Assembly (NCBI GenBank): GCA_050955045.1
Contig: JBPBQV010000010.1
Coordinates: 1 to 64,000, forward strand
Source of the DNA: Mucilaginibacter_A sp050955045
Lineage (GTDB): Bacteria; Bacteroidota; Bacteroidia; Sphingobacteriales; Sphingobacteriaceae
Length of the DNA: 64,000 bases
Direction of reading: 5' to 3'
Shown: positions 1 through 8,561 of the stretch, piece after piece
Layout: each line of letters begins with the position of its first letter
How positions within the stretch are numbered: the first letter of the stretch is position 1
Notes under the pieces: model-generated
What the model was told of the DNA's origin: nothing
Databases searched by the model: none
The model's input: the letters and a program-made list of their open reading frames with translations, nothing else
Made by a program: the position numbers and the translations under genes

Positions 1-429
1 TAAAACATAATTATAACCTTTTTCTTTTGCTACAGCCTGGATAGCTGCACGTAGTTTTGCAAATAACGGATCTGAAAGAGATTTTGTTTTTTCATCTACC
101 TTCTGGCGTGCAGTAGTGTTATAATCTTGCAAACGTTTGTTCATGTCTTGCAATTCTGATTCTTTAGCAGTACGTGCAGCCTCTGTCATTGATGCTCTTT
201 TTGCATCATAAGATTGTGCATTGGTAGTTAACTCTGTTTGCATGGTAGTTAACTGATCAGAAAAAGTTTTTGAGTAATCCTGAATTTGTTTTTGAACAAC
301 TTTTGTTTCAGGCATCAGTTCGACAACCTGATTAGAATTAATGTGACCGATTTTAGATTGAGCTTCAGCTATATTTCCTGCGAAAAATAAACATCCGGCA
401 ACTAAAGCAACTTTAAATAGTTTTTTCAT
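1..429 (-). CDS. OmpH/Skp-family periplasmic chaperone, partial (C-terminus outside window)
   Basis: This reading frame is open from the ATG at 429 to the left edge, giving 143 codons without a stop. It begins with a signal peptide (about residues 1-24, ending AEAQ), followed by IGHINSNQVVELMPE, the conserved start of the mature OmpH/Skp fold, and then a long Lys/Gln/Glu-rich stretch that fits the coiled-coil tentacles. Skp proteins hold unfolded outer-membrane proteins in the periplasm and hand them to the BAM complex. It lies 44 nt downstream of a second ompH paralogue, and bamA is upstream of both, so it is probably in the same operon. The C-terminal end is not in the window. Confidence 0.85.
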   Translation of the reverse strand, partial: MKKLFKVALVAGCLFFAGNIAEAQSKIGHINSNQVVELMPETKVVQKQIQDYSKTFSDQLTTMQTELTTNAQSYDAKRASMTEAARTAKESELQDMNKRLQDYNTTARQKVDEKTKSLSDPLFAKLRAAIQAVAKEKGYNYVL

Positions 430-473
430 TTTTATTATTATGGGTGATTTTGTGTGCTGTTTTTAGTATTAAT

Positions 474-1004
474 TTATTGGGCTAATACGCCGGGTTTTAA
501 ACCCAAACGGGTAATTACTGCTGCGCTTTTATCATAACGCGGATTTGCGTAAAGCATTATCACTTCGCTGTTTTTATCGAAGATCATATCCAAATTTTCA
601 CTTTCTGCAATAGCTTGTACTGCTTTTGCAACACGATCCTGAATTGGTTTTATCAGCGCGGTGCTTCTTTGTGAAAGCTCGCCATCGGGGCCAAACTTTT
701 GACGCTGGAAATCTTTTGCTGCTTTTTCTTTATCAATAATCTCATTTTCGCGACGTTTTTTCATATCGCCAGTCATCAAAACCTGATCTGCCTGATAGGC
801 TTTATACATACGATCAATATCTTGAAAACGTGCATCGGTTTCTTTTTGCCACTGATCTGAGATGGCTGCAATTTGCTTTTGTGAAGAAGCGTATTCTGGA
901 ACATGCTTCAAAATATATTCAGAATCAACATAAGCAAAACGCTGGGCAAATACTGTTGTAACTGCCAGCATTGGTAATAATATTGTTAAAAATATTTTTT
1001 TCAT
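474..1004 (-). CDS. OmpH/Skp-family outer-membrane protein chaperone
   Basis: The 176-residue product has a signal peptide (1-20, ending FAQ) and the OmpH start RFAYVDSEYILKHVPEY. A long charged helical region (about 40-120) follows, then the C-terminal strand segment IFDKNSEVIMLYANPRYD. This is the layout of the Skp/OmpH periplasmic chaperone. It differs clearly in sequence from the paralogue just downstream, so the two are old duplicates rather than a recent repeat. It sits between bamA and that paralogue and probably supplies substrates to BamA. A TAnnTTTG promoter element ends only 4 nt before the ATG, so it may also be transcribed from its own promoter with almost no leader. Confidence 0.88.
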   Translation of the reverse strand: MKKIFLTILLPMLAVTTVFAQRFAYVDSEYILKHVPEYASSQKQIAAISDQWQKETDARFQDIDRMYKAYQADQVLMTGDMKKRRENEIIDKEKAAKDFQRQKFGPDGELSQRSTALIKPIQDRVAKAVQAIAESENLDMIFDKNSEVIMLYANPRYDKSAAVITRLGLKPGVLAQ

Positions 1005-1008
1005 ACCA

Positions 1009-1016
1009 CAAACCTA
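1009..1016 (-). promoter_or_regulatory. candidate -7 promoter element of ompH
   Basis: Read on the minus strand the bases are TAGGTTTG, an exact match to the Bacteroidota -7 consensus TAnnTTTG. Only TGGT separates it from the ompH ATG at 1004. If it is used, transcription would start at or next to the start codon. No clear -33 element was seen. Confidence 0.4.
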
Positions 1017-1100
1017 CGTAAAATTATGTCTTTGCAATTCTCACAAAAACACATCTTAACAGCGCGTTTTATTAAATTTTTAAAAAATTACAGTTTGTCA

Positions 1101-3662
1101 TCAATTAAAGCCTCCGCTTAAGCTTTGTGCAATAGAAAAGTGGAAATGGCCTTTATTTGCAGTTGGTAAACCGGGAATAGGATCAAAACCATAGCCATAG
1201 TCCAAGCCAAGTAAACCAAATATCGGTAAGAAGATACGTGCACCGAAACCTGCAGAACGTCTTACGTTAAAAGGGGAAAACTCGTTAAAAGAATTCCAGG
1301 TATTGCCACCTTCAGCAAAAGCCAGGATAAATACAGTGGCCGATTGACTTGCAATAACCGGATGCCGCAATTCTAACTGCATCTTGTTAAAAATCGGACT
1401 ACCAGATGTACTTGCAACTGATACATTTGATCCATTGGGAACAATATCAAAGTTTTCATAGCCTCGTAAACCAATAATCTCAGAGCCTTGTAAAAACTGG
1501 TAACTCTGCATACCATCACCACCCAGTTTAAAACGCTCGAAAGGCGATTGGCCTACTGCAGAACTATATGAACTTAAGAAACCGAATTGTGTTTGTGCTT
1601 TTAAAACCAATTTCCCATAGATTTTCTGAAACCATTGTGCTTCAAATTTTGCTTTGTAATATTCTACAAAATGGTAACGCTCCTGTGGTGTAGCAATTGC
1701 ATAATTGATATTGTTAAATAAAGAATATGGAGGTGTGAATTGAGCTGTTAGTCGAATATTAGAACCTGAGGTTGGATAGATTGGTGCATCTAAAGAATAA
1801 CGGCTGAAAGTCTCTGTTAACTTGATGTTAATTGATTTACCATTAGAAAATAAATATCCAGTATAATTTTGTAAATTATAGTGATCAAAGCTTAAGGTAT
1901 GACTTAAATTGAAATAATCATCCGGCCATTTTAATTGCTTTCCAATCGTTGCAGAAATACCATTGATGGTGATTCCATAATAGTTTGGATCACCTTTTTT
2001 AACAGCAGAATAACCACTAATAGCATTACGTCCATTAGATTGCAATTGCGTATAAGCAGTTACACCAAAATTAACCGGCTTTTTACCGCCAAACCAAGGT
2101 TCAGAATAGGTAAAAGAAAAATTTTGATAATTTTTCCCGTTTGCCTGTCCGCGCAAACTTAGTTTTTCGCCATCGCCTTTTGGAAGTGGTTTATAAGCTT
2201 TTAAATTAAAGATGTTTCTAAGCGAAAAGTTGTTAAAAGTTAAGCCTAATGTTCCAACAATACTGCCACCGCCAAAACCACCAGAAAGTTCGATCTGGTC
2301 AGATGGTTTTTCTACCACGTTATACAAAATATCTACCGTTCCGTCATTTGGGTTTATATTTGTTGGACGTGGTTCAAGTTTTTGCTCATCGAAATTACCC
2401 AGTTGTGTAATGGCTTGCGTACTTCTAACAATAGCTTCTTTAGAAAACTTTTGACCAGGTTTTGTACGAATTTCTCTTCTGATAACTTTATCGTTCGTTA
2501 CTTCGTTTCCCTTTATAACAACATTATTGATGGTGTATTGCGGCCCTTCATATACGCGCAAATCAACATCAATCGTATCGTTATGGATTCGAGTTTGAAC
2601 AGGATCAGTCTGATAAGTTAAATAACCATCATTCAAATAAAGCGAAGAAATATCATCACCGTTTGGAGAACCAGTTAAACGTTTGTTCAATTCTTCTTCA
2701 CTAAAAACATCACCTTTTTTGATTTTTAAAAGTGTGTTTAAAATTTTAGTTGGATATTTTGCGTTTCCGGACCAGGTAACATCACCAAAATAATATTTTG
2801 GACCTTCGTAAACTTTTATTTTAATGTTAACTGTTGTTGCATCATTTTTCCAGATAGAATCTGTTAATACTTCTGCATCGCGATAACCTTCTGCCTGCAT
2901 TTTAGCAACCAGCGTTTGCTTATCTTCTTCGTATTTGTCCTGCAAAAACTTCTTAGAACCAAACACATTGTACCATTTTTTTTCTTTAGTCTTTTTCAGG
3001 TACTTCTCTAATTTTGCGTTCTTAAAAGCAGTATTACCAGTAAAAGCTATACTGTTAACTTTTACTTTCGTTTTTTTATCAATGTTAACATCCAGAATTA
3101 AGCTGTTTTTTTCGCCAGCATCAATTCGTTCCTTAACATCAACTGTAGTATTTAAATAACCTTTCTCTGCAAAATGCTTTTTGATAATAGCTGTAGTAGT
3201 ATTCAGCAGGTTTTCGTTTACAATTTTGCCGGTTTTATCTTTCAGCTTTTTTTGGACATCTTCTACTTCACCTTTACGCAAGCCTTTCAAGTTCAGTTTA
3301 GAAAGCCTCGGACGTTCTTTTACGTTGATATCAAAGTTGATGGTATCGTTTCTTAAAGTATATAATAGTTTAACATCATCAAACAATCCCTGCTGCCACA
3401 AGTTTTTAATTACGTTAGAAGTTGCATCGCCTGGAACTGTAATTTTATCACCTTTATTTAATTGTGAAATTTTGATCAAAACATCTTTATCCAAATATTG
3501 AGATCCGGTTACGGTAACTGTACCAACAGTAAGTTCTTTTGGATTAAGATAACTTAAACTATCCGCTGGTAAGGCCTGTGTGGTCGCAGGTTTTCTGCCG
3601 CCCTGAGCTAGAACAGCAGAAGATATTGCACATAAAATTAATGCTAAAAAGTACCTATTCAT
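1101..3662 (-). CDS. bamA: outer-membrane protein assembly factor BamA
   Basis: The product of 853 residues has a signal peptide (1-20) and a Q-rich linker. Repeated POTRA domains cover roughly residues 45-440, with their recurring pattern of a strand, a 'KGD' turn, two helices and 'VxExP' strands. A surface-antigen (D15/Omp85) beta-barrel follows from about 450. The region around GGDGMQSYQFLQGSEIIGLRGY contains the conserved loop L6 motif of the family, here in the form LRGY, and DYGYGFD lies near the end. BamA inserts beta-barrel proteins into the outer membrane. It sits between uppS and two ompH genes, the usual Bacteroidota order. The chain ends ...QSLSGGFN, so it does not finish on the aromatic residue usual for barrel proteins. 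Confidence 0.96.
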   Translation of the reverse strand: MNRYFLALILCAISSAVLAQGGRKPATTQALPADSLSYLNPKELTVGTVTVTGSQYLDKDVLIKISQLNKGDKITVPGDATSNVIKNLWQQGLFDDVKLLYTLRNDTINFDINVKERPRLSKLNLKGLRKGEVEDVQKKLKDKTGKIVNENLLNTTTAIIKKHFAEKGYLNTTVDVKERIDAGEKNSLILDVNIDKKTKVKVNSIAFTGNTAFKNAKLEKYLKKTKEKKWYNVFGSKKFLQDKYEEDKQTLVAKMQAEGYRDAEVLTDSIWKNDATTVNIKIKVYEGPKYYFGDVTWSGNAKYPTKILNTLLKIKKGDVFSEEELNKRLTGSPNGDDISSLYLNDGYLTYQTDPVQTRIHNDTIDVDLRVYEGPQYTINNVVIKGNEVTNDKVIRREIRTKPGQKFSKEAIVRSTQAITQLGNFDEQKLEPRPTNINPNDGTVDILYNVVEKPSDQIELSGGFGGGSIVGTLGLTFNNFSLRNIFNLKAYKPLPKGDGEKLSLRGQANGKNYQNFSFTYSEPWFGGKKPVNFGVTAYTQLQSNGRNAISGYSAVKKGDPNYYGITINGISATIGKQLKWPDDYFNLSHTLSFDHYNLQNYTGYLFSNGKSINIKLTETFSRYSLDAPIYPTSGSNIRLTAQFTPPYSLFNNINYAIATPQERYHFVEYYKAKFEAQWFQKIYGKLVLKAQTQFGFLSSYSSAVGQSPFERFKLGGDGMQSYQFLQGSEIIGLRGYENFDIVPNGSNVSVASTSGSPIFNKMQLELRHPVIASQSATVFILAFAEGGNTWNSFNEFSPFNVRRSAGFGARIFLPIFGLLGLDYGYGFDPIPGLPTANKGHFHFSIAQSLSGGFN

Positions 3663-3723
3663 TCGTAGAATTTGGAGGCTAAAGTAATTTAAACAGTTGT
3701 TAAAAAGTGTTAAACATCAAAAA

Positions 3724-4464
3724 TTAGTTCACTTGCTCGCTTGTCATTCCGAAACGGCGTTCTCGCTGCTGGTAATTTAAAACGGCTTCAAACAAATCTT
3801 CTTTGCGGTAATCCGGCCATAATTTAGCCGTAAAATACAACTCAGCATAAGCAATCTGCCAAAGCAAATAGTTGCTGATGCGGTATTCGCCACTTGTTCT
3901 GATCAATAATTCCGGGTCGGGCATTTCTGAAGTATGTAAATGCTGTGCAAATAAATCTTCATTAATGTCTGCTGCTTTTAACTCGCCTTTTTCAACCTTT
4001 TCGGCAAGTTGTTTGGCAGCGTTTACAATTTCGCGCCTCGAACTGTAGCTTAATGCTAACGTTAAAACCAAACCTGTATTACCAGTGGTCTTTTCAATTG
4101 CTGCTTGCAGCTCTTTTCCACATTTCCCCGGAAGCATATCCAGATCGCCAATGGCATTTAAACGAACATTATTTTCCATCAGCTTTTTTATTTCTTTGTT
4201 GATGGTAGCAATCAGCAATTCCATAATTGCAGTAACTTCAAACTTTGGCCGGTTCCAGTTCTCCGAAGAAAAAGTATATAAAGTTAGATAGCCGATACCT
4301 AGTTCGCTTGCACCTTCTACCACATCACGTACTGCCAGAACGCCATTATGATGGCCAAATACACGAAGCTTTCCTTTTCCTTTCGCCCAGCGGCCATTTC
4401 CGTCCATAATAATGGCAACGTGTTTTGGCAGCTTGGTTTTATCTATTTGTGCTCTAAAATCCAT
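3724..4464 (-). CDS. uppS: isoprenyl transferase (undecaprenyl diphosphate synthase)
   Basis: At 246 residues this is the normal size for a cis-prenyltransferase. The N-terminal motif HVAIIMDGNGRWAKGKGK includes the catalytic aspartate (about D21). It is followed by TLYTFSSENWNRP and the C-terminal diphosphate-binding motif RTSGEYRISNYLLWQ. The enzyme condenses isopentenyl diphosphate on farnesyl diphosphate to give the C55 carrier used for peptidoglycan and polysaccharide. It lies 61 nt upstream of bamA. A promoter-like TACCTTTG lies about 175 nt before the start, so this half of the cluster may have its own transcript with a long leader. Confidence 0.96.
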   Translation of the reverse strand: MDFRAQIDKTKLPKHVAIIMDGNGRWAKGKGKLRVFGHHNGVLAVRDVVEGASELGIGYLTLYTFSSENWNRPKFEVTAIMELLIATINKEIKKLMENNVRLNAIGDLDMLPGKCGKELQAAIEKTTGNTGLVLTLALSYSSRREIVNAAKQLAEKVEKGELKAADINEDLFAQHLHTSEMPDPELLIRTSGEYRISNYLLWQIAYAELYFTAKLWPDYRKEDLFEAVLNYQQRERRFGMTSEQVN

Positions 4465-4641
4465 TGATCATTTGTACATTAGCCTTGCTACCGGAGTTAT
4501 ATTACCTGACAGAATCTTTATTTTTCAAGCTAATCTTATAAAATCCTGTACGGCAATTTTGAAGTTTTGATTGTTTAAAACACGTTTTTTATATAATTTA
4601 CATTTATAAAAACTGTTTTTTGATTGAAAAAATTCAGGCTG

Positions 4642-4649
4642 CAAAGGTA
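4642..4649 (-). promoter_or_regulatory. candidate -7 promoter element of the uppS-bamA-ompH operon
   Basis: The minus strand reads TACCTTTG, matching TAnnTTTG. It lies in the 296-nt AT-rich gap between uppS and the PorG-like gene. If used, the transcript would have a leader of roughly 170 nt before uppS, in which I see no reading frame worth calling. Confidence 0.35.
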
Positions 4650-4735
4650 AAATTAATCTTTAGATAATGGCATTTCCAGTGATTAGGAAATTGATTATGT
4701 GGAAATTAAACTCCATATGATTAAACTGCTATAGC

Positions 4736-4752
4736 TGATGCTTCTTTTATCA
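4736..4752 (-). repeat. dispersed repeat, type A, single copy
   Basis: The plus strand reads TGATGCTTCTTTTATCA, the complement of the family word TGATAAAAGAAGCAT. It lies 9 nt downstream of the stop of the PorG-like gene and has no inverted partner nearby, so it does not form a hairpin by itself. Confidence 0.8.
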
Positions 4753-4760
4753 ACTTAAAT

Positions 4761-5555
4761 TTAAGGTTGAACTACAGGACATTTCTGACTTAAAAAAGTG
4801 TATGAAATACTAAAACCAGTAATCATATATGTATCCCGCTGCCTAAAATCTCCTCGCTGTGAACCCGCCGAACCAATGTAAATTCCGGTTTTTTCTCCGG
4901 AACGGTCTGCCAGTATTCCCGAATAAGCATTTGCTAAGCTTGCTTTAGCTGCATAAACAGTGCTTACATCATCCAGATAATCTGTAAAAGCCGTACGATA
5001 ACCTATTTCCAAAGCTAAATTCCAGCTTTTGTAAAAATTAACTTTAAGGCCCACACCATAAGGTATGCTTAAAGCAGTAGTTGAATATTCTTTTTGCTGA
5101 CCTTCTGTTTTTAGCGGCCGTAGCAAGTAAGTATCTCCCTGATAGTTGGTTTTCGGTTCGTAATTAACCAAAGCAGCACCGGCAAATATAAATGGCGACC
5201 ACCTTTTCAGGCTGATGCCGGGTAGATAATTAAAAAAGTTAAGTTCGCCGCTAAGTGATACTTCGTTTATCGGTGTAAAAAAGCTGAGGTTACGGTTGCG
5301 CAATTGCTGGTTAGAAGATAAACTGTCGGCACCTTGAACCCGGCCATAAGTATAACCCAGCTTTGCCGAAAAATAACCGTTAAAATTGCGTTTTACAAAT
5401 GCGCCGATAGCAAAATCAGTAAACTTCAGCGGATCATTTTGGTTGAAATCTCCCATATAACCTGAGGAACCGGCAAATCCGCCAGCTTCCCAGTTTTGCG
5501 CAAAAGCACCAGAAGAAAATAGCAGTAAAAGAAGCAAACCACAAAGTAAACGCAT
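4761..5555 (-). CDS. PorG-like (DUF6089) outer-membrane beta-barrel protein
   Basis: The product has 264 residues with a signal peptide (1-19, ending AFAQ). It then starts NWEAGGFAGSSGYMGDFNQ and continues as alternating amphipathic strands typical of an 8- to 12-strand barrel. The opening 'GxxGxSxYxGD' style sequence and the AKLGYTYGRVQGAD turn resemble the DUF6089 family, which includes PorG of the type IX secretion system. It ends 296 nt before uppS and follows nadK by 12 nt, so it is probably cotranscribed with nadK. The assignment to DUF6089 rests on pattern memory. A generic porin-family protein is the main alternative. Confidence 0.7.
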   Translation of the reverse strand: MRLLCGLLLLLLFSSGAFAQNWEAGGFAGSSGYMGDFNQNDPLKFTDFAIGAFVKRNFNGYFSAKLGYTYGRVQGADSLSSNQQLRNRNLSFFTPINEVSLSGELNFFNYLPGISLKRWSPFIFAGAALVNYEPKTNYQGDTYLLRPLKTEGQQKEYSTTALSIPYGVGLKVNFYKSWNLALEIGYRTAFTDYLDDVSTVYAAKASLANAYSGILADRSGEKTGIYIGSAGSQRGDFRQRDTYMITGFSISYTFLSQKCPVVQP

Positions 5556-5567
5556 CAGTTTAAAAAA

Positions 5568-6449
5568 TCAGTAATTACGCGCATCCAGCCCCCACATTAA
5601 TTTGTTTCTTAACGTGGATAAATAACTTTCATTATTCAGCCTAACGAGATTTAAACTGTAACCAGCTTTGCGAACTGTGAAAACGCTGGAAGTATCAATG
5701 GTTTCTGTAGTAGAATCGCAGGAAATAAGGTAATTTGAGCTTCGGCTTTCTACCCTAAAAGTAAGCGTATTGGTATCTGAAACCACTATTGGCCGAACAT
5801 TCAAATTGTGAGGAGAAATTGGCGTAACGACGAAATTACCGGATTGAGGGAAAACAATCGGACCGCCGCAGCTTAAAGAATAAGCAGTAGAACCGGTTGG
5901 TGTAGAAATAATGATACCATCTCCCCAATAGGAGTTTAAATATTCATCGTTCAAAAAGGCATGAATAGTGATCATAGCTGCATTATCGCGCTTATGAAAG
6001 GTGATATCATTCAACGCCGTATTCTGATTTTTGAACACCACCGGATCAGAATTTATTTCCAGCAAACCACGGCTGTCTAAAGTAAATTGCCGGTTTACCA
6101 GTGCATGAATAGCGGCAGCAATATCATTTTTATTTACGCTGGCTAAAAAACCTAAACGGCCAAAATTGATGCCAATAACTGGTATTCCAGAATCACGGAC
6201 GATATCTACTGTACCTAAAATAGTACCGTCGCCACCTAAACTCAGCATCACATCTACACGGTTTTTAATATCATCATAACTACTAAAAGCATTATACTGA
6301 TAAGAAAAATTGGGTTGGTCGGAAATAAAGTTTCCAAGTTCTGTATGGACAAAAATTTCTGTTTGATGTTGCTCCAAACAATCAAAAACCTGCCTGATAA
6401 AAGGTAATACTGCCTGGTTAAAAGTTTTACCGTAAACTGCAATCTTCAT
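5568..6449 (-). CDS. nadK: NAD kinase
   Basis: The enzyme phosphorylates NAD to NADP in the cytoplasm. The GGDGT motif (in LSLGGDGTILG, about residues 70-80) is the ATP-binding signature of the family. IGINFGRLGFLA and the later DGIIISTPTGSTAYSLSCGGP are the other two conserved blocks. At about 293 residues the length is normal. The ATG at 6449 is preferred over the in-frame TTG just before it. The gene lies 8 nt after the CBS protein and 12 nt before the PorG-like gene, so it is probably in one transcript with both. Confidence 0.96.
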   Translation of the reverse strand: MKIAVYGKTFNQAVLPFIRQVFDCLEQHQTEIFVHTELGNFISDQPNFSYQYNAFSSYDDIKNRVDVMLSLGGDGTILGTVDIVRDSGIPVIGINFGRLGFLASVNKNDIAAAIHALVNRQFTLDSRGLLEINSDPVVFKNQNTALNDITFHKRDNAAMITIHAFLNDEYLNSYWGDGIIISTPTGSTAYSLSCGGPIVFPQSGNFVVTPISPHNLNVRPIVVSDTNTLTFRVESRSSNYLISCDSTTETIDTSSVFTVRKAGYSLNLVRLNNESYLSTLRNKLMWGLDARNY

Positions 6450-6457
6450 CAAAAAAT

Positions 6458-7120
6458 TTATATGTTGATGTAATTCATCAATAAATCGTATCGGTTCATG
6501 GAGTCATCCTCAACCTGTGCTTGGTTATATACGGCGATTACTATATAATCGTACCGAATAAAGCTTGCCAGGATTGCAGAAACATCTTTTTTATTGATTT
6601 TAAGTGTTACTTCGAGACGTGTAGAATCTGAAAAAGCACGAATATAAGAGCTTAAAACCTGTGCTTTGTCGGATTCTACAATCTGCGCCATTTGAGCTAA
6701 TGAATTATCGCGATTACTAATTTCTAGCACAATAATCGCTCCTGGCTCGGTAACCGAAGTTAACGTTGCAAAATAATTAGTTAAAGTATTAATATGAATA
6801 AGGCCAAGATAATTATTTTTCATATCCAGCACCGGCACTAAGCTTAGCTGTTGCGCATGAAACAACCTGATCACATCATAAATATGTTGGTTATCTCGTA
6901 CAAAAGCATGAGGTTTTAAGGTAGATAATGAACTGATTAACGTTTGCTCATCTGTTACTTCAATTAAATCATCTTCAGCAATTAAACCCAGAAACTCGTC
7001 TTCATTAACCACAGGCAATTCATTTACTTTGAATTCTGCCAGCAACAGATAAACTTTTTCAACCGTATCTGTCAGCTTTACAGACGGGATAATATCAGAA
7101 ATGAGTTCAGCAACAACCAT
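6458..7120 (-). CDS. CBS-domain protein with a C-terminal ACT-like region
   Basis: The 220-residue protein has two CBS motifs. The first is near residues 5-55 (LTDTVEKVYLLLAEFKVNELPVV) and the second near 65-120 (DNQHIYDVIRLFHAQQLSLVPVLD). A C-terminal segment (about 125-210) begins PGAIIVLEI and looks like an ACT fold. CBS pairs usually bind adenine nucleotides, and with an ACT-like tail this suggests a small nucleotide or metabolite sensor. It is one base from the hydrolase upstream and directly precedes nadK, a context in which an adenylate- or NAD(P)-sensing role is plausible but not shown. No enzymatic domain is present. Confidence 0.8.
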   Translation of the reverse strand: MVVAELISDIIPSVKLTDTVEKVYLLLAEFKVNELPVVNEDEFLGLIAEDDLIEVTDEQTLISSLSTLKPHAFVRDNQHIYDVIRLFHAQQLSLVPVLDMKNNYLGLIHINTLTNYFATLTSVTEPGAIIVLEISNRDNSLAQMAQIVESDKAQVLSSYIRAFSDSTRLEVTLKINKKDVSAILASFIRYDYIVIAVYNQAQVEDDSMNRYDLLMNYINI

Positions 7121-7121
7121 A

Positions 7122-7883
7122 TTAAACGTTATTATGCTCCAGGAATTCTTTTAATATACGGTTAAACTCCACCGGTTGTTCCATCATAGGCGCATGGCCA
7201 CAATGATCTACCCAGGTTAGTTCTGCTTTGGGTAAAAGCTGGTTAAATTCTACAGCTACTTCTGGTGGTGTAATTTTATCATTTTTACCCCAAATTAAGG
7301 CAACAGGTATTTTTATTTTGTGTAAATCTTTTGCCATGTTGTGCCGGATAGCAGATTTTGCCATAGCCAGCAACCTGATTATTTTATGCCGATTGTTTAC
7401 ACTTTCATAAACCTCATCTACCAAATCTTTGGTTGCTGTTTTTGGGTCATAAAAAGTGTATTCTACCTTTTCTTGAATAAAAGGATAGCTTTCTCTACGG
7501 GGAAATGATCCGCCAAAAGCATTTTCATACAAACCAGAACTTCCTGCAAGTACCATCAGTTTTAGTTTTTCGGGATGTGTAAGCGCGTAAATTAACGCCA
7601 CATGCCCACCAAGCGAATTTCCTAATATTACGATGTCATCCAGCTCTTTATACTTGATAAATTTATGAATGAATTTAGCAAGCGTTTTTACACCAATGGT
7701 TAATAAGGGCAATTCATAAATAGGCAACAAGGGAATAATTACTCGGTATTCTTTACTAAATTCTTCAATTACATATTCCCAGTTACTTAAAGCACCCATC
7801 AAACCATGTAGCAGCAGCAAAACTTCACCTTTCCCTTCTTCTATATATTTAAACCCTTTTTCTTCTTTAACCACAAAGTTCAT
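7122..7883 (-). CDS. alpha/beta-fold hydrolase
   Basis: The fold is shown by the oxyanion region LLLHGLMGALSNW, the nucleophile elbow GNSLGGH, the acid-bearing segment WGKNDKITPP and the histidine in DHCGHAPMM, so a full Ser-Asp-His triad is visible. An upstream in-frame ATG at 7934 would add 17 residues (MNAIYDDAAEIFSRYVF). I prefer 7883 because homologous hydrolases begin at MNFVVKEEKGFKYIEEG, but the choice is uncertain. The substrate cannot be told from sequence. It is one base upstream of the CBS gene and is probably the first gene of the nadK transcript. Confidence 0.85.
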   Translation of the reverse strand: MNFVVKEEKGFKYIEEGKGEVLLLLHGLMGALSNWEYVIEEFSKEYRVIIPLLPIYELPLLTIGVKTLAKFIHKFIKYKELDDIVILGNSLGGHVALIYALTHPEKLKLMVLAGSSGLYENAFGGSFPRRESYPFIQEKVEYTFYDPKTATKDLVDEVYESVNNRHKIIRLLAMAKSAIRHNMAKDLHKIKIPVALIWGKNDKITPPEVAVEFNQLLPKAELTWVDHCGHAPMMEQPVEFNRILKEFLEHNNV

Positions 7884-8002
7884 AAAAACGTATCTTGAAA
7901 ATATTTCTGCTGCATCATCATAAATAGCATTCAATAACAGCTTATTACAACGGCTATAAAATTAGCTTTTTTAAAACGGGTTCCTATCAACTATCAGAAT
8001 AA

Positions 8003-8449
8003 TTACTGCAATAACTGTTTTACAATTTCAGAAATCGTTTTTCCGTCAGCTTTACCGGCCAGTTCTTTGTTCGCCATTCCCATCACTTTGCCCATATCTT
8101 TTACAGATGCTGCGCCTGTTTTTTGAATTACTTGCTGCAAATAAGCAGCAATTTCGTCCCTGTTCATTTGCTGCGGCAAGTACGCTTCAATCACCTGCAT
8201 TTCTTCTTTTTCAATCTGATACAAATCGTCGCGGTTTTGTGCCTGATAAATTTCTGCAGATTCTTTACGTTGTTTAATCAGCTTTTGCAAAACTTTCAGT
8301 TCTGTTTCTTCGGAGATCGCTTCCGATGCGCCTTTTTCCGTTCGCGCCAATAACAAAGCCGATTTGATCGCCCGTAATCCGCGCAAATGCGCATCAGCTT
8401 TTGCCAGCATGGCTTTTTTAATATCCTGATCTATTGTTTCGATTAACAT
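8003..8449 (-). CDS. GatB/YqeY-domain protein
   Basis: The product has 148 residues and is entirely helical in character. It has the YqeY-type motifs IDQDIKKAMLAKAD at the start, LRAIKSAL, and the C-terminal QKTGAASVKDMGKVMGM followed by KADGKTISEIVKQLL. YqeY shares the tail domain of the GatB subunit of tRNA amidotransferase and is often linked to tRNA-related functions, but its role is unknown. Its start codon abuts a copy of the dispersed repeat, whose last two bases provide the first two of the ATG. Confidence 0.9.
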   Translation of the reverse strand: MLIETIDQDIKKAMLAKADAHLRGLRAIKSALLLARTEKGASEAISEETELKVLQKLIKQRKESAEIYQAQNRDDLYQIEKEEMQVIEAYLPQQMNRDEIAAYLQQVIQKTGAASVKDMGKVMGMANKELAGKADGKTISEIVKQLLQ

Positions 8450-8462
8450 GCTTCTTTTATCA
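8448..8462 (-). repeat. dispersed repeat, type A, at the YqeY-like start codon
   Basis: Read on the minus strand the bases are TGATAAAAGAAGCAT, and the final AT is part of the ATG start codon. The AAAGAAG part is purine-rich but sits too close to the ATG to be a normal Shine-Dalgarno site. Confidence 0.8.
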
Positions 8463-8561
8463 GTGTTTTTTTAGTGTTGAGAAGAGGCAGATTCTTCGTT
8501 AAAATTTCTGCTCTCCGCTTCAATTTCAATCTTCAAATTCTCTTCGTTCCAAACTTCGGCC

